From the NCBI RefSeq assembly GCF_964204645.1, contig NC_134030.1, forward strand, positions 2,209,855-2,273,854: DNA of 64,000 nucleotides. The letters are read 5' to 3'. This stretch comes from Tubulanus polymorphus (lineage: Eukaryota > Nemertea > Palaeonemertea > Tubulaniformes > Tubulanidae). This document shows positions 32,675-46,258 of the stretch, piece by piece (within the stretch, counting starts at the first letter, position 1; each line of letters opens with the position of its first letter). Position numbers and translations under genes: made by a program. A model generated the notes under the pieces. It ran no database searches, was not told the origin of the DNA, and saw only the letters and a list, made by a program, of their open reading frames with translations.

Positions 32675-32870
32675 CCAGGTCGCCATTAACCCTAGCCCTA
32701 GGTCACCAGTTGCACTAACCCTAGCCCCACCGGGATTAGAACTTCGGTTCTCTAGCTTTCAAGGCCAGTGCTCTAACCACTGGGCCATATAACTCTGATG
32801 GTTATCACAGTTTAGAAGTTTGTCTTATGTCAGACCAGTGTACAGTGACCAATTAGGCGTGATGATCTAT
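32675..32870 (-). mobile_element. tRNA-derived SINE copy 1
   Basis: On the minus strand: an A-box-like tggttagagcactgg, an anticodon-arm-like stretch, and a B-box-like aagttctaatcccg. A module containing tggtc and acaaactt precedes it. It shares this module and layout with copies at 49190 and 59490. Confidence 0.7.
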
Positions 32871-33115
32871 TCATTCCCTGATTACAGGCCTTTTATGAAT
32901 TTTCAATTGCATTTCTATATTCTAAACTAACTATATTACAACCAACAAGGTTGTCTTTAAGACTAAAAGCTGGAATCTAGAAACTATATTCTATATAGAT
33001 ATATATTTGAGTTGATATTTTAGAAATTTGAAATACAGTGTTTCCAAGCGTGAAGATTTGATAATACAATCAACGATAATCTTTACAAACTATGATGTCC
33101 TGTGAGTCCTACTAG

Positions 33116-33265
<150 letters not shown>

Positions 33266-34189
33266 AAAGTACTGTATCAGCAACTCATCTCAGGAAGTGG
33301 TCTCATATAAAATACACAGGTTTCCATGGTAATCTATATTAAAACCTGAGGTTACCTTTAATGGGGGCGGCAGATCAAACACTTTATGTCAAAAATGATC
33401 GATCAGTTTTTGAGATATTTAATGAAGATGTTTGAAGATGATGTGTACGTTAAACATGAACTGATTAATTGTTTGATGGTGTTAATTGATGGGGTTTGAT
33501 TATCAGTTTCATTACAGCAGTCTGATATAGCACACAGTGGCCTGACAGGCCTAAAGTAGTCTTGATACAACTAAACAGTGGCCGGGCAGCAGTCTCAAGT
33601 CTGATACAGTAGTCTTGTAATGGCCTGATAGGCCTACAGTAATCTGATACAGTAGTTTGTAGTCTGATTCTGTAGTCTGAAACAGTAGGTTTCTATTGTG
33701 GGATGCAGAGGTTTCTAGTCTCAGTCACAGATCATTGTAGCTATTGTTATAATGTCACACGCATCACCGCGCGCTCTCCGCGCTCTCTCTCTCCTCGTCA
33801 AACCCCTGCTTCTATTTATAACTGATCTATCTATTGATCCGTAGTCAGGCTGTAATCGTATTATCCCTACCCGGGTTGGACACAGCTTGCGCGTTGTCTT
33901 GAGGTTTCTTTCTATTAAATCATTGTCTAGTGGCTGTTCGCGTATATCGATTTTATACACTAAAAATTATCCATAATTTCATCATCATCTACAGACACAG
34001 AGACGTATATAGATTATTCATTTGACGTCTGTTCTTGTTGTTGTATAATATATTGCTATTAATATATTCCATTTATTCATTTAGAATAGGTAAATAAACC
34101 TGTCTCATTTGTATATAATTATATTCCACTCAAAGCTGCTGATGTTCTGCTGCGGTTTAATTTGAAAAGCAACAAAAATGGACAGCATC

Positions 34190-34372
34190 CAGTTTCACAG
34201 TAATGAATTAAGAGTTTCATTTTCGATGAGTCAAATCAGAACGGGGTCGGTCCGGGATGGATCCAGTTTCACTGTTAGTTGAAGAGTTAACTCTTCGTTT
34301 AAAATAAGTTCATTTTCAATTTTCCTGCGTCAAATCTTTACTTTCAACTGTGGAACTGGGTCCTGAAATTTA
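34190..34372. mobile_element. hairpin element, GGATCCAGTT family
   Basis: Contains catccagtttcacag near its left end, a second ggatccagtttcact inside, and caactgtggaactgggtcct at its right end, with agttaactc motifs between. One of about ten copies of this family in the window. Confidence 0.65.
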
Positions 34373-34656
34373 GTAACGATCTAGCAGTGTAACTAAGACT
34401 AGGATGGCGTACTATGTACGCGGTCACTTACTCCTCTAATGCTGATACTGTATGACATTCTCATCGGGTAAAATTGATGTTTCGTTTTATTATGATTTAT
34501 AGCTCTGACGACGATCAGAACTTGGATAATCTATCATCGATTTGTTTTTCGATTTATTGATAGCTCGTTTGATGCGTCTTTTACAAACAGTTGATGTTCG
34601 ATATAAGCAAAACATTTGATACGTGTCCGTGTACTAGTCAAATCCCTACACTAACG

Positions 34657-35345
34657 AGGAACCTCTTGATAAGAAACAGCCCTCACTGAGGATATATTAT
34701 AATTTAATCAGGGAATTTGAATTTTTGGTGTGTTGTCCTCCTGCTAGTGACGAGTGACACAAGGAACCTCTTGATAAGAAACAGCCCTCACTGAGGATAT
34801 CTTATAATTTAATCAGGGAATTTGAATTTTTGGTGTGTTGTCCTCCTGCTAGTGACGAGTGACACAAGGAACCTCTTGATAAGAAACAACCCTCACTGAG
34901 GATATCTTATAATTTAATCAGGGAATTTGAATTTTTGGTGTGTTGTCCTCCTGCTAGTGACGAGTGACACAAGGAACCTCTTGATAAGAAACAACCCTCA
35001 CTGAGGATATCTTATAATTTAATCAGGGAATTTGAATTTTTGGTGTGTTGTCCTCCTGCTAGTGACGAGTGACACAAGGAACCTCTTGATAAGAAACAGC
35101 CCTCACTGAGGATATCTTATAATTTAATCAGGGAATTTGAATTTTTAATGTGTTGTCCTCCTGCTAGTGACGAGTGACACAAGGAACCTCTTGATAAGAA
35201 ACAGCCCTCACTGAGGATATCTTAGAGTTTAATCAGGGAATTTGAATTTTTGGTGTCTCGTTTGTCTTGCTGGTGATGAGCGACACAAGGAACCTCTTGA
35301 TAAGAAACAGGATATCTTGTAATTCAAACGGGGAATTTTTGGTCA
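34657..35345. repeat. 105-bp tandem array, about 6.5 copies
   Basis: The unit starts aaggaacctcttgataagaa; starts at 34761, 34866 and 34971 give a period of 105 bp. The last copies diverge. Single diverged copies occur at about 32075 and 47330. Confidence 0.93.
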
Positions 35346-36445
35346 AGGGTCGGGGAATTTTGGATTCTCTGATCTGTTAGGTCCATGTGTATATGTATAG
35401 ATGGGATTTCATATCATCACAACACAAAGAATTGTAGGGGCCTGTGTTGAAAGCCTTGTTTTCTGTTTCTAGTTTCAATAATGCGAACCTGTTAAAGGAA
35501 TTTATGATTAGCCTTCGTTATGTTTGACATGGTCGAATGCCTTAACTGTAAAAACAGATAACGATAGTCTCGTAAATTCAGGTTTTACAATTTCTATTTG
35601 TTCTGGGCTCGACGATTGAAAATGCTGGCATAATATACCGCATTCGACATGGCAACTTATGATATCGTAGTAAAATTTCTATTTGGTCTGTCTGGGCTTG
35701 TTGTTAGCTTTAAAAAACTCCTATATCAAGATCAACATAGCAACTTGAGATAGAGTTATATTTGTAAAGGAAGGTTTGTTTGACCAAAACGTGCTCACCT
35801 GAGGGGCCATTTTGGACGCACATGTGCGTTTATTCAGTCTAAAACTGCGGGACGTATTCAAACCTAGGAACGGGAACATATGTCCACTGTGGTCGTTATA
35901 GCGATATGTATATGACTGTATGAGATCATAGATCTACGGACAATGAACAGGTTTTAGAGTATTTACAATGTAAAATAATGCTTTCAAACATCTGTCGCCG
36001 CAGTCAGTTCCATTCGTCGTCTCGTGTACATTCTCGAACAGAAAGAGATCGATTGTTTTCAACGCTCGTTGTTCATGTAACATCCCTTTATTAGGAATTC
36101 GGGATCAGCTATTACACGTCCTCTAGAATAAGCCACGGTTTCTAATGCTTCTTTAAAAGCTGTTACACGAGGCTTTTGTCATTTTGAGAAGCGGCATTAT
36201 ACCCCTGTAGTGGCTTCTCATTGAGCAGAGCTTCATTTTTCTGATAAAATCAGTTTTGTTTTTTCATGGTTGATAGTAGCGGTTATGATCTATTGGGAGA
36301 TTAAGCCCAGTATTTCTACGCGGTATGCTGAACATTCAGTTCAGTTTCTCCTCACTATTTTCTCTGTCAATTATGATGTATAGATACTGATTGTCCTAAC
36401 ACTACATTATCTCTATCAGTGAGTTCAGTGATATTTACGGCATCC

Positions 36446-36580
36446 AGATTCTGCAGTGTACAGTAATGTGCACCTCAATCATTCCTGCTCAGATTCTGTA
36501 GTGTACAGTAATGTGCACCTCAATCATTCCTGCTCAGATTCTGTAGTGTACAGTAATGTGCACCTCTATCATTCCTGGTT
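36446..36580. repeat. 45-bp repeat, 3 copies
   Basis: Starts at 36446, 36491 and 36536; unit agattctgtagtgtacagta followed by atgtgcacctcaatcattcc and tgctc. The DNA from 35346 to 36445 is non-coding with no feature I can name. Confidence 0.85.
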
Positions 36581-39500
36581 CACTTTACATATCAGGATCT
36601 ATTGATCTCAGTAATTTTAATCGTGTTCAGTTGTTACATTATTCCAGTGAATATTGAGACTTGTTTTATATATTTCAAGTATCGACAGCTGTTATGATAT
36701 ACAGACCTCATTGGTCCATTCCGTTTCACTGTGCGCTTGCTATGAATTATTTTCTATGGTTGAATATATTGAGGACTGGAAATTGATGGCTTTTCCCAAT
36801 TCTCTCATTGATGTTGCTGATGTCGCTGCTGATGCTGCTGCCATGGATGCAGATTTTTTCAACGTTAATAGCACGGCTTCATTTGCTTACAATCAGTACT
36901 GCTTCTGATTAGGTTTTGAGGAATGATATAATCATTTACTACTAGTGGTGGTTGTTGAGGTTGATAGGAGTAAAACCTATTTGATGTCAATATACTACGA
37001 CCGAACGACCTATTCATTAAACGACCTGGAATTTTAGAGTAATTATTTCGTCGACAATTAACGATAGTGAATTTGAATGAGTAAATTAATGGTATATTTA
37101 CGAGTAATAGTTTGGGTATGGAGAGATAGAGCTATATGCAGCGTGTGTTTAACCCTCCTGGGTGCAGGACTCAGTAATATATCACATCATTCACAGGCTC
37201 GCTCTATGAATACTTCATCTCAACCTCTCCCTACCTTAAAGTATTACGGAGGTAGAGATATTGTGTAGTCATGTTTTCAGTATCAGTCCAATTACATAGC
37301 TCCTCATACAAGGAAACAACTTTCTCGACTATAGCTGAGAGAAACGTTTTTGACTAGTGATATAGTGTCATGTTTTCAGTATCAGTCCAATTTACGATGG
37401 ATTTAACTCATGGAAATATTTTTTACTCTTTTTTTCATTCCTAGTGTGGGATCGTATATTTTAGATATTTAGAACACAGACTCAAAAGTATTCATCATCA
37501 ACGGTTCCAGGTACTCAGTTTACAGATATACTCACTCTGATTACTGAACCCTTGCAGTGAGTGCTACAGCCTGAACCTGATTAGTAATAACGTGTACTGT
37601 GATCAGGTCATCAACTGTTTCTAATAAGATTATGTTTTGTCTTTGAGCTCCTGAAATTCTGTTCAATTCAAATGAACAATGAGAAACATATGTTAAGAGG
37701 ACATGACCCACGACACGGCGACACCCGGGACGACACCCGGGACAGACAGCTGGGTTCTTTCTCATTTGAAGTTCATGAAGAATCTATTTTTGTTCTTTCA
37801 ATTTGCTAATTCAGAATATTCACTGGTCCTCTTAGAATCGCGTGAGATCTTGATTCGGAACCAGTTGAAAACATCTCTGTTAAGATGACTTACTATAGTT
37901 CGTTCTTAATGTTTTAAGCCGTCAGTCAGATATAAACCTAGACCTCTGCCCATGTTGAAACCATGATGTAAAATCCCATGATGGGATTAACTCTTGAGAT
38001 ATTTCTTTAGCCCAGGAAAAAGTTTGGAATAAACTACAGATAACTCGAGGCTAATTTTTGGGTCCTATTTTCATTTCAATTATGGGATTTACATTACGAG
38101 CCTGATCTTCTTGTAGTCGGTTTGTTCATGGAAGCTTAAACAGAGTCGATGGTTTGTTGGAACCATTGTATGGTCAGTTATTGTGTTCATTAGTGTCGCT
38201 GATTATAAAATGAGTCATCAGGTATTTTGCTGCTGTTGGGAATAGATAAAAAATGAGCAAATCACCAGTAGCAGCAGCAGCAGCGTGTCTAGTTGGAGAG
38301 TAGTGAACTGTAGCTGTGTAGGTTTGGTAAATGGTTGATTGGATTAATGGATTTCATGTTAATTCAGTCATGTCTTTGTAGCTGAATTAACGTCATCATT
38401 ATCTACAGTTTTTACCTCATATATAACATGTGTAGTCGCTTGCAGTCAAACTGTATTTCCATATTTGGGCAACGTATATTGCCTAGATTGTTTGAGCTCC
38501 TTAGAAAGATATCGAGCGATAAACTCTACTAGTGTTTTCAACTCATGTCACAAAACCTAAAGCTCATCTCATAATACAACTGATGTGACTGATATCTGGT
38601 GCAAGGTCCAGTACCTTTCTGTTTTTGCATAGAGTCGCACGCTACCCTTGTGGATTTCCCCGAGCTGTCGATGGGTAGAATACTGTTAGTTTTAGTAACA
38701 CTCTGAGCCCAGTTTCATAAAAAGGTGGAATTCTTAAATCTATTTATTTTCTTCAAATTGAATTCAGTTTATCTGAACGTGATATAACAATATAACAGTT
38801 CATGAATGTTTTTAAACTGTACACTTAATCTGTAGCCCTGATAGCCGTAGGGGGGTATGAATTCAGATGAAGTACTGTGACTGTCTCTCGTCAGTTAAAC
38901 GGTTCAAATATTGACGGATAACTCTGATATGTTGAATTGTAAATATACAGGAATTCATCTGTTTCATGTAATTTAATATTTCTGTAATTGATTTAGTTTG
39001 AATTCTGACTCCGGGCGGAATGTGTGTCAAACACATGTTTGTTTGTTTGTTTGTCATAGGTTTCATAGTTTTAGTTATTTCATTGAATTCAATGATGAAT
39101 GAAATGACTGGGAAAGAGTTTGTGGGTATTTGTATTCAAAATATGATATGCTAAGTGTAAGTCATCATTTTGATAAGTCGTCACATTACTGAAGTCATCT
39201 CTATTCATCTCATTCTAATTCAATTTACTAAGCGTAAGTCATCATTTGGATAAGTCGTCACATTATTGAAGTCATTTCTATTTTTGAGTCTCAATTTGTA
39301 CATTCTAATTCAATTTACTAAGTGTAAGTCGTCAGTTGGGTAAGTGGTCTTTAAGCTAAGGTATCAGGACCTTAGTATCCTGGTCAATCTATACTTTTAC
39401 TGTTCAGGGTTCCCGGACTAACAAGTCATCAGCATCTCAACACCGAGAACATTTGCTGAACATTCAAAGAAAGTGCTGTAAATTCCTGCTCTTTACGTTC

Positions 39501-42500
39501 AGACTCTCGGAGATGAAGGGAATTTTTTCTAACCACTGTAGGGTGAAAGTTGTTACAGGGATAAGCAACAATGTTTTACTCCTCAAGTGTTACTCACTGA
39601 TTACTATCAGCTTATGTTAAGGGGTAATTTTTACCTGGTGAAAATGTTGTTATACATTCACTGATGCTGGTATCGGGTTCGATGTTAAACGAGTTAAACT
39701 GGAAACCAATTTGTTTAAATATCGCTTTGATTTCAGTTTAGTTTGATCGGATCTAATAACAGATACAGACTACTAACTACTACCGTTATTAGAACACACC
39801 TCCTTTGTTTGCACTGTCTGGAATTTAAGGAATTAGCCCACGGGTTGAATTAATCAGACATGTATTCATTTACTGCAGTAAAGATATTTCCTGTGTAAGG
39901 GTATTTATTCCTGTATGAGGTGTGTATTTGTAAGATATTAGTAATGTCAAGTGTTTAGTAAACTTTGACATTATGAAAGTGCTGCTACTGTACAGGGTTC
40001 ACACTGAGTCTCAGAATTGCTTGTACAAAGTGCTTAGTTTTTAGACAATAGTAATGCCTTTAAATAGTGCCTACTTTTCACAAGAATTAAGTGTTTACAA
40101 AGTGCTTTCTTTTGACTTATGGGATCCCAAATTATTTTTTGGTCAAGTATGCGTTATGTATTAGGATGAGGCGACAATTTTGCCTAACTTTTTCTATGAT
40201 AAGTGCTAATTTTTGCCTCAACTTCACTACTCAGATGAACCGTGCTGTATGTCAGCGTCAGGAGGACTGTAACAGTACATTACTGTACGGGTCATTTATT
40301 CATGAGTTATTTGTATGAATATGAATAAAAGCCATTGTTTGTTGTGCACCTGTTTCCACTGATTACTAAAGGCATTTTACACTCATTACTATGAAATGTA
40401 ATGCAATGTATTAACACATATTTACTGATTGCTAATTAGCATTATTCAGATGGATGAAAATATGAAGGTGTGAGCTGTGAAATAATGTATGTTCAGATTG
40501 TTGGATGAGAGGGGCACTAGATCTTGAAGATATCTCCCCGAGAACCATACAATAAGGGGAGATGGGCCGCCTTGAATACCTATAGCTCGGGCATACTTTA
40601 ATTTAGGTGTATAGTTTCTAATCAGGGTTTTAGGCTATTAGTGGGTAATTGAATTGAAAATGCTTGTTGAGTTTTTCGCGCAGGACCCAGTTCCATGGTA
40701 AGAGTTAACTCTGAATTGAAATTATCTCATTTTCAGTAGGTTAACTCATAGTCCAGTATCTATACTCTACAGTCAACTGAACGAAGGGTACTAGAAAGTC
40801 TAGGACCGTTTGCGAGTTTGAATACAGCACGGATCTGAGTCTTCAAACACCACATCCTGCTCGCTATAAAAACACTGTTGATTAAGACTGATTTTACCCA
40901 TGAGATTCAGAGAGAGGGAGAGAGAAACATGATTTATTCGTTCTCTTGAGCAACAGATTATAACGACAGCAGAGAAGAAAAGAAAGAAACCCATCTTCTC
41001 TTTCTTTATCGCGACAGCAAATTAATGCAAAAACCGTCATAAAACAAATTAATTTGTGTCGTTTCTTTTTATTCCTGACATTAGAAATATTAATGCATTA
41101 ATTCAACCAACAATAACGATGTATTTGAAAGTATCTGTCGTACAGACAAACTCAGTTTACTATTCAACAATGATTCTATTTCTGACATTAGAAATATTAA
41201 TGCGTCTTTATGAACAATTGGACTCTCTTTAAAGTATCCTTTATTGAAACTCTTTTAGTTATAGTCTGATAAGTTATCATATTAATGAAGTCAGTGTTTG
41301 AGTGTTGCCAACATAATGAATTCTATATTTATGCACTCATAGTCATAAACCACTGCTCCTTATTGTCCCTTATTTGAACCAGATGTTGATATCAGAAGCA
41401 GAGATAATTTCAGCCAGTTATCACTAGTTTTATATGATATATTTACCTATTAAGCGATAACATTGTTGTTTTTATTGGGGAACATTTAACTGTTCACATC
41501 AGGCTTACCCTCATTATATATGTCCAAGAATCATATGCGAAATTTCTCAAACAAATTAACAAAATATCCTTGTTTGATGGACAAAGAATTGCCCTTAGTA
41601 ATGTACTGGTTTCTCCTAAAACCCACTGGAGTCTGTCGGTCCTCGGAGTAATGGAGCACAGGAAAGCTCAATCTTAGTTGAAACTGGTATTATCCTATTT
41701 TCTCTTGACCAATTTGGATCCTTTTTGTCAGCAATATAAATGTGTAATATAGTCATTCTGCAGTCAGTATTGTGTTTCAGATCCGCCTCCCTCTTTAAGC
41801 CATTTATTCGGTTTTATCATTATAGTTTTCACTCAATGATATAAATCTCTGAACGCAAATTACAACGATGAATGTCAAGGATACTGATTTTTTTCAGAGT
41901 TAATTATCGACCGGGGGTTTCGAAGTGTATACGCAATCAATCTCTCGAAAAAAAGTATCTCGTTATAATGAGATGATAATAACTGTTTGGAATGATAAAT
42001 ATGACTAGACCACGCGGTATATAGAACGTACAGGAAACCGAATACTTTTAATACAGGAAATATGATCAACATTTCAATGAAACATTCCTTAATAATTCCG
42101 AGAATCAACGATAGGTTTATTGACCCTATACGGTATTGAAGTGGAAGCTCGTTTAAACATCATTATCAACTCCAAGTTTAAGACTATTTCAATGTCATAT
42201 AACATTTTCTTAGCTCGAATACGAAATCATCTTTATATATTTTAGGTCTTGTAAATCTCACAATATTTATTTGGAAACACTCTTTATTTCCCCGGACCCA
42301 GTTCCATAGTTGTGGATACAGCTTAATAAAGGTTGTTTTTGATAGATTTTCTGGTCACAGTCTGAAGTATCGTTAAATTCCAAGAACGAATGACATCAGG
42401 TCTATTGACCCTACTTTACGATACTAGTGTTAGAAACTGATTTAGTAGTTTATCGATCACACTGTAGATGTCAGCACGCGTTAATGTCACCGGTCAGCAT

Positions 42501-43000
42501 AATAAAGACTGACTAATTCCGCAATCACTCGGTAGATGGCAGCACGTACTGAAGTCTACGCGATACAGCGGTTTACGAGTTTATAGCCAGTTAGTTTTGC
42601 CTGGCACGATTAATAGTAGTAACTGTGCTCGAGACAAGCGCGTACAGGAATGTGTGCGTGAACTTTGAATGATTGTTTGTGACAGTGAATTCTAACAGAA
42701 ATCTTCGTCGTCTGTTGTTGTTTTGTGTGATTTATAACCGCTTTTATAAAACACTTGTCGCCGAATGATAAATGAAAATATTTCGGCCGTTTATTTTTTC
42801 ATTCAACGAAAATTCGTTGGCGCAATGAAATTGTTTTGTTCGGTTTTTTCGATGATAAATGATTTTTTAATCAACGCGCGCGCGGCCCCCGGGCCACGGG
42901 CCACGCTGCTAACAATATATATTTCTTTGAACCGCAAACATTTTCTTACGACATTAAATATGAATTTGTCTTTTTGACGACATTCTGAGTTAATTCTCAT
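36581..43000. other. long non-coding stretch with scattered repeat copies
   Basis: No exon could be supported. Items seen: a segment repeated in tandem at 39149-39350 (taagtcatcatttggataag type), which returns inverted at 50505-50720 and again at 55800-55935; a hairpin-family copy at 40680-40790 (gacccagttccatgg); and a CpG-rich patch at 42440-42910 with two copies of gtagatgKcagcacg. Short frames in this stretch lack splice or composition support. Confidence 0.5.
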
Positions 43001-43296
43001 TATGGAAATTCGATAAAGATATATCGAGCAAACAGTTCCACAATTCTGGCCCAAGTTGGTTCCACATTCCACAGTTAATGGACCCAGTTCCACAGTTTTG
43101 GATCCAGTTCTACACTTGCGAGTTAAGATTTGACTCAACTTTTTTTGCAACTGGGTCCTGAATTTTTATTGCCAACTTATGTTACTATATCTGATGCTTG
43201 ACGGAACCTTTGGAAGAAAATAATTGTTAATAATATTCTTGATTACTTAGAAGAATTAACTCTAACAATTTTTTCAATCCGCCTTCGAGATTTTAA

Positions 43297-44283
43297 TGAG
43301 TTTGTCAAAAAAGGAACAAGATAATATTTCCACTGAGACTGTGACCGTTACTGAGGAGGAGTTAAGGTATTTGCTAAATTTAGTATGTTCTCGCAGATTA
43401 TGTATAATTTTCTAGTTGTCGGACAAAAATAATATTTGCTTCATCATACGTTAATATGTGGGTTAGATGCAGAAATCAAGGCAGACATATCCAGTTTACT
43501 TGACATATTTGTATCAACCAGAAAAATGATTCCTACAGAAAAAAGAACAATAATATGAAAATAACTTTCATAAGTAATTAATTCCTAGTTTGTGTCTGTG
43601 TAAACTCTGTTACATCGGGAATCAGTTTATGTCTGGTGATTGCACCAAAAACCTCTGCCTTCATGTATACATTGATTATCATTGATAATAATGAAAACAC
43701 CAGTGAATACGAACAACATCGAAGTCTATCATCTTTCTCTCTCTGATCTCTAAACACTTATTAGTTTAGTTTCCCAGCTTTTCATGTTGATGATATCCCC
43801 AAATCCCTAAACGAAGAGATTCCCTAGAGCCATAAAAATTGTTTTATAGAGCTTCGGTCCGACTGGACGGTAAAAACTTGTTGAACATTTCAGAAATTAA
43901 TTGCACTCCATCGTCTGTGTTTCGGTCCCCCCTTTCTCCCTTTGTGAATTCACTGGAATCACCTCTAATTACTGGTGATATTCATCAAAAAGAAAAAAAA
44001 ATGTTTGATATTTTGGCACGAAATCCCAAATCCCTGATGTAGACCGAGAGAGTCTGATATTTTGCCAGGCATTGTTTTTGATAAAACACTTAGAGAAGGG
44101 AACTGGAGTCTGTTATCAATGTATGATAAATCCTTCCTCTATTATCCCAAATATTGTGAGGTTACTGTGTGTGAAAACATAGACTACATTCATGTAATAC
44201 CACAGATATCTGAGTCGAGTGATTTGATACAAACATTACTTATCCTCATGCAGGTGATAAGCCTAGGATTATCAGTTGAATAG
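43297..44283 (+). pseudogene. possible decayed coding remnant
   Basis: An ATG at 43297 opens 23 codons ending at a possible gtattt donor. Further on, two open stretches (43839-44042, 44062-44283) sit in different frames separated by stops. They show protein-like composition (for example GNWSLLSMYDKSFLYY) but no family I recognise. It could equally be chance. Confidence 0.2.
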
Positions 44284-44989
44284 ATAATCTGAAATGTGGG
44301 ATATTTATTCTCAAAACCGTTTGTTGTTGTGAGAGATCCATTCACATTTTACACAGAGTATTTAAAACGCTTTTATCCTTATAGGAATGATTAAAAACAA
44401 GGTTTCAATAAAAGATATTTCTTTCTGAAAATATAACAATAGCCAGGTAGAGAAATGAGAATTACACATCTCCAGGGTAAGGGTAAAGGTGGCAAAGGGA
44501 AGCAAGTAAACTTTAGTATGAAAGTTAACTCTATTCGCAGATATTGAGAGAAATATTTGTTTGTCTCTTGTTTCTCGGCTGTTGGTGGGAAATTAATGAC
44601 TTTGATACCCGGTATTTCATGAGTGTGATCTCTGTCAATGTCGAATTGTAGTTAAACCTTTTTTATTGTCGACTTGACACAAATTCTATCGAGCACTTAC
44701 TCTCGTTTTACCAACTGCTCTGTCATGTTACGTACTTGCTAGTTTTTTCTACGGCTGCCCGGGAAATTTTGAAACATGCTTCACGGTCACGAGTATTTAC
44801 ATTGTTTTATGATTACGGCGCGTTCTAGTATCAGATTAAAACAAGTGGACAATTCAAGATTCATTAAAATGTGGTAAACTAATAACTCTTTGCTGATCGA
44901 TGCTCGATTCTTGGATCGGGTTTATAAGTTCTCAAGTTTTACCTTGAAGTAATCATTTTATGGTTGTAATTTAAGAGTGTAATTTAAAC

Positions 44990-45135
44990 TGTGGAGCTGG
45001 GTCTGATCTGTAAGAACCCTGGACCCAGTTCCACAGTTGTGAGTTAGAGTTATCTCTGAGTTAAAATTAGTTCATTTTCAATGAGTTAACTCAGGGTCAA
45101 ATCTTAACCACGAACTGTGGAACTGAACCCTGATG
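44990..45135. mobile_element. hairpin element, GGACCCAGTTCCACAG family (best copy)
   Basis: Starts ggacccagttccacagttgt at about 45014 and ends cacgaactgtggaactgaac, with gagttaactcagggtc inside. The two ends are inverted repeats and the centre attagttcattttcaatgag is typical of all copies. Confidence 0.75.
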
Positions 45136-45773
45136 GTTTAGCCAATGGTCAGTGAAATAGAAATGTGTTTAAACTTAAGTGTTTGTATGTTCCACTTTGG
45201 AATGATAATAGAACATATATACCTAGAATTAACCAAAATTATACTTAATCACCCAATAAACAAATTAATAGTCTTAATTCTGGAGAATTAAATTTAAAAT
45301 GTTGTCTTTTCTAAAAGTAATATAAAGATCTTATCATAAATTTTTGAAAGGAGCTTTAATAAAATTCAATGCAATATTTCCAGTTCATAGACTTTTTGTG
45401 GCGACATTTTCTGGTTTTATATACGGTGACCCTCGGGTGGCCCCCCCTCAATTAGACGTATATTGACACAGGTTTACTACCTGTAGATGTGTTTGGTCAT
45501 TATGATTCTACTAATGGAGCATTCACTGTTTAACGTGTTCAAACTGGATGAATTAATAATATGACATTGTTCATTTGACGTGGTCAGTGGATGAACTCTA
45601 AAATGGAGTTTCTCATTATTCTGGGCACAATTGTAGGAACTAATAGCTTAGAGAGCCATTTGTAAGATAAACAGTACCGATATAGGAGGAGTCTATAGTA
45701 ATTGGGATATTGTCTGAAAGTGATGCAGACACTTCCTTGAAATTTGACTTTTTCTTGAAAACTTCTTATATTC

Positions 45774-46258
45774 AGGAATGACTTATCTGTAGGGACCCTG
45801 TACATCCAGGAATGACTGATCTGCAGGGACCCTGTACATCCAGGAATGACTGATCTGCAGGGACCCTGTACATCCAGGAATGACTGATCTGTAGGGACCC
45901 TGTACATCCAGGAATGACTGATCTGCAGGGACCCTGTACATCCAGGAATGACTGATCTGTAGGGACCATGTCCTTACATCCAGGAATGACTGATCTGCAG
46001 GGACCCTGTATATCCAGGAATGACTGATCTGCAGGGACCCTGTATATCCAGGATTGACTGATCTGTAGGTACCATGTCCTTACATCCAGGAATGACTGAT
46101 CTGCAGGGACCCTGTATATCCAGGAATGACTGATCTGCAGGGACCCTGTATATCCAGGATTGACTGATCTGTAGGTACCATGTCCTTACATCCAGGAATG
46201 ACTGATCTGTAGGGGCCCTGTATATCCAGGAATGACTGATCTGTAGGGACCCTGTGTA
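45774..46258. repeat. 34-bp minisatellite, about 14 copies
   Basis: Unit ggaccctgtacatccaggaa then tgactgatctgcag (34 bp). A variant with ccatgtccttacatcc recurs three times within longer blocks at about 45965, 46070 and 46176. Minus-strand frames across it are repeat by-products. Confidence 0.95.

Noticed and set aside
34501-34610. Possible phase-1 terminal exon after gatttatag
   Set aside because: Open for about 34 codons but lacks a convincing membrane span, and its composition is like the flanks.
36001-36100. Possible phase-1 exon after tgtcgccgcag, about 26 codons to a stop
   Set aside because: In phase with the Ig exon at 30592 but encodes no membrane span or recognised motif; likely chance.
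42765-42977. Plus-strand frame in a CpG-rich patch as a leader exon
   Set aside because: No proper signal sequence, donor or partner in phase was found.
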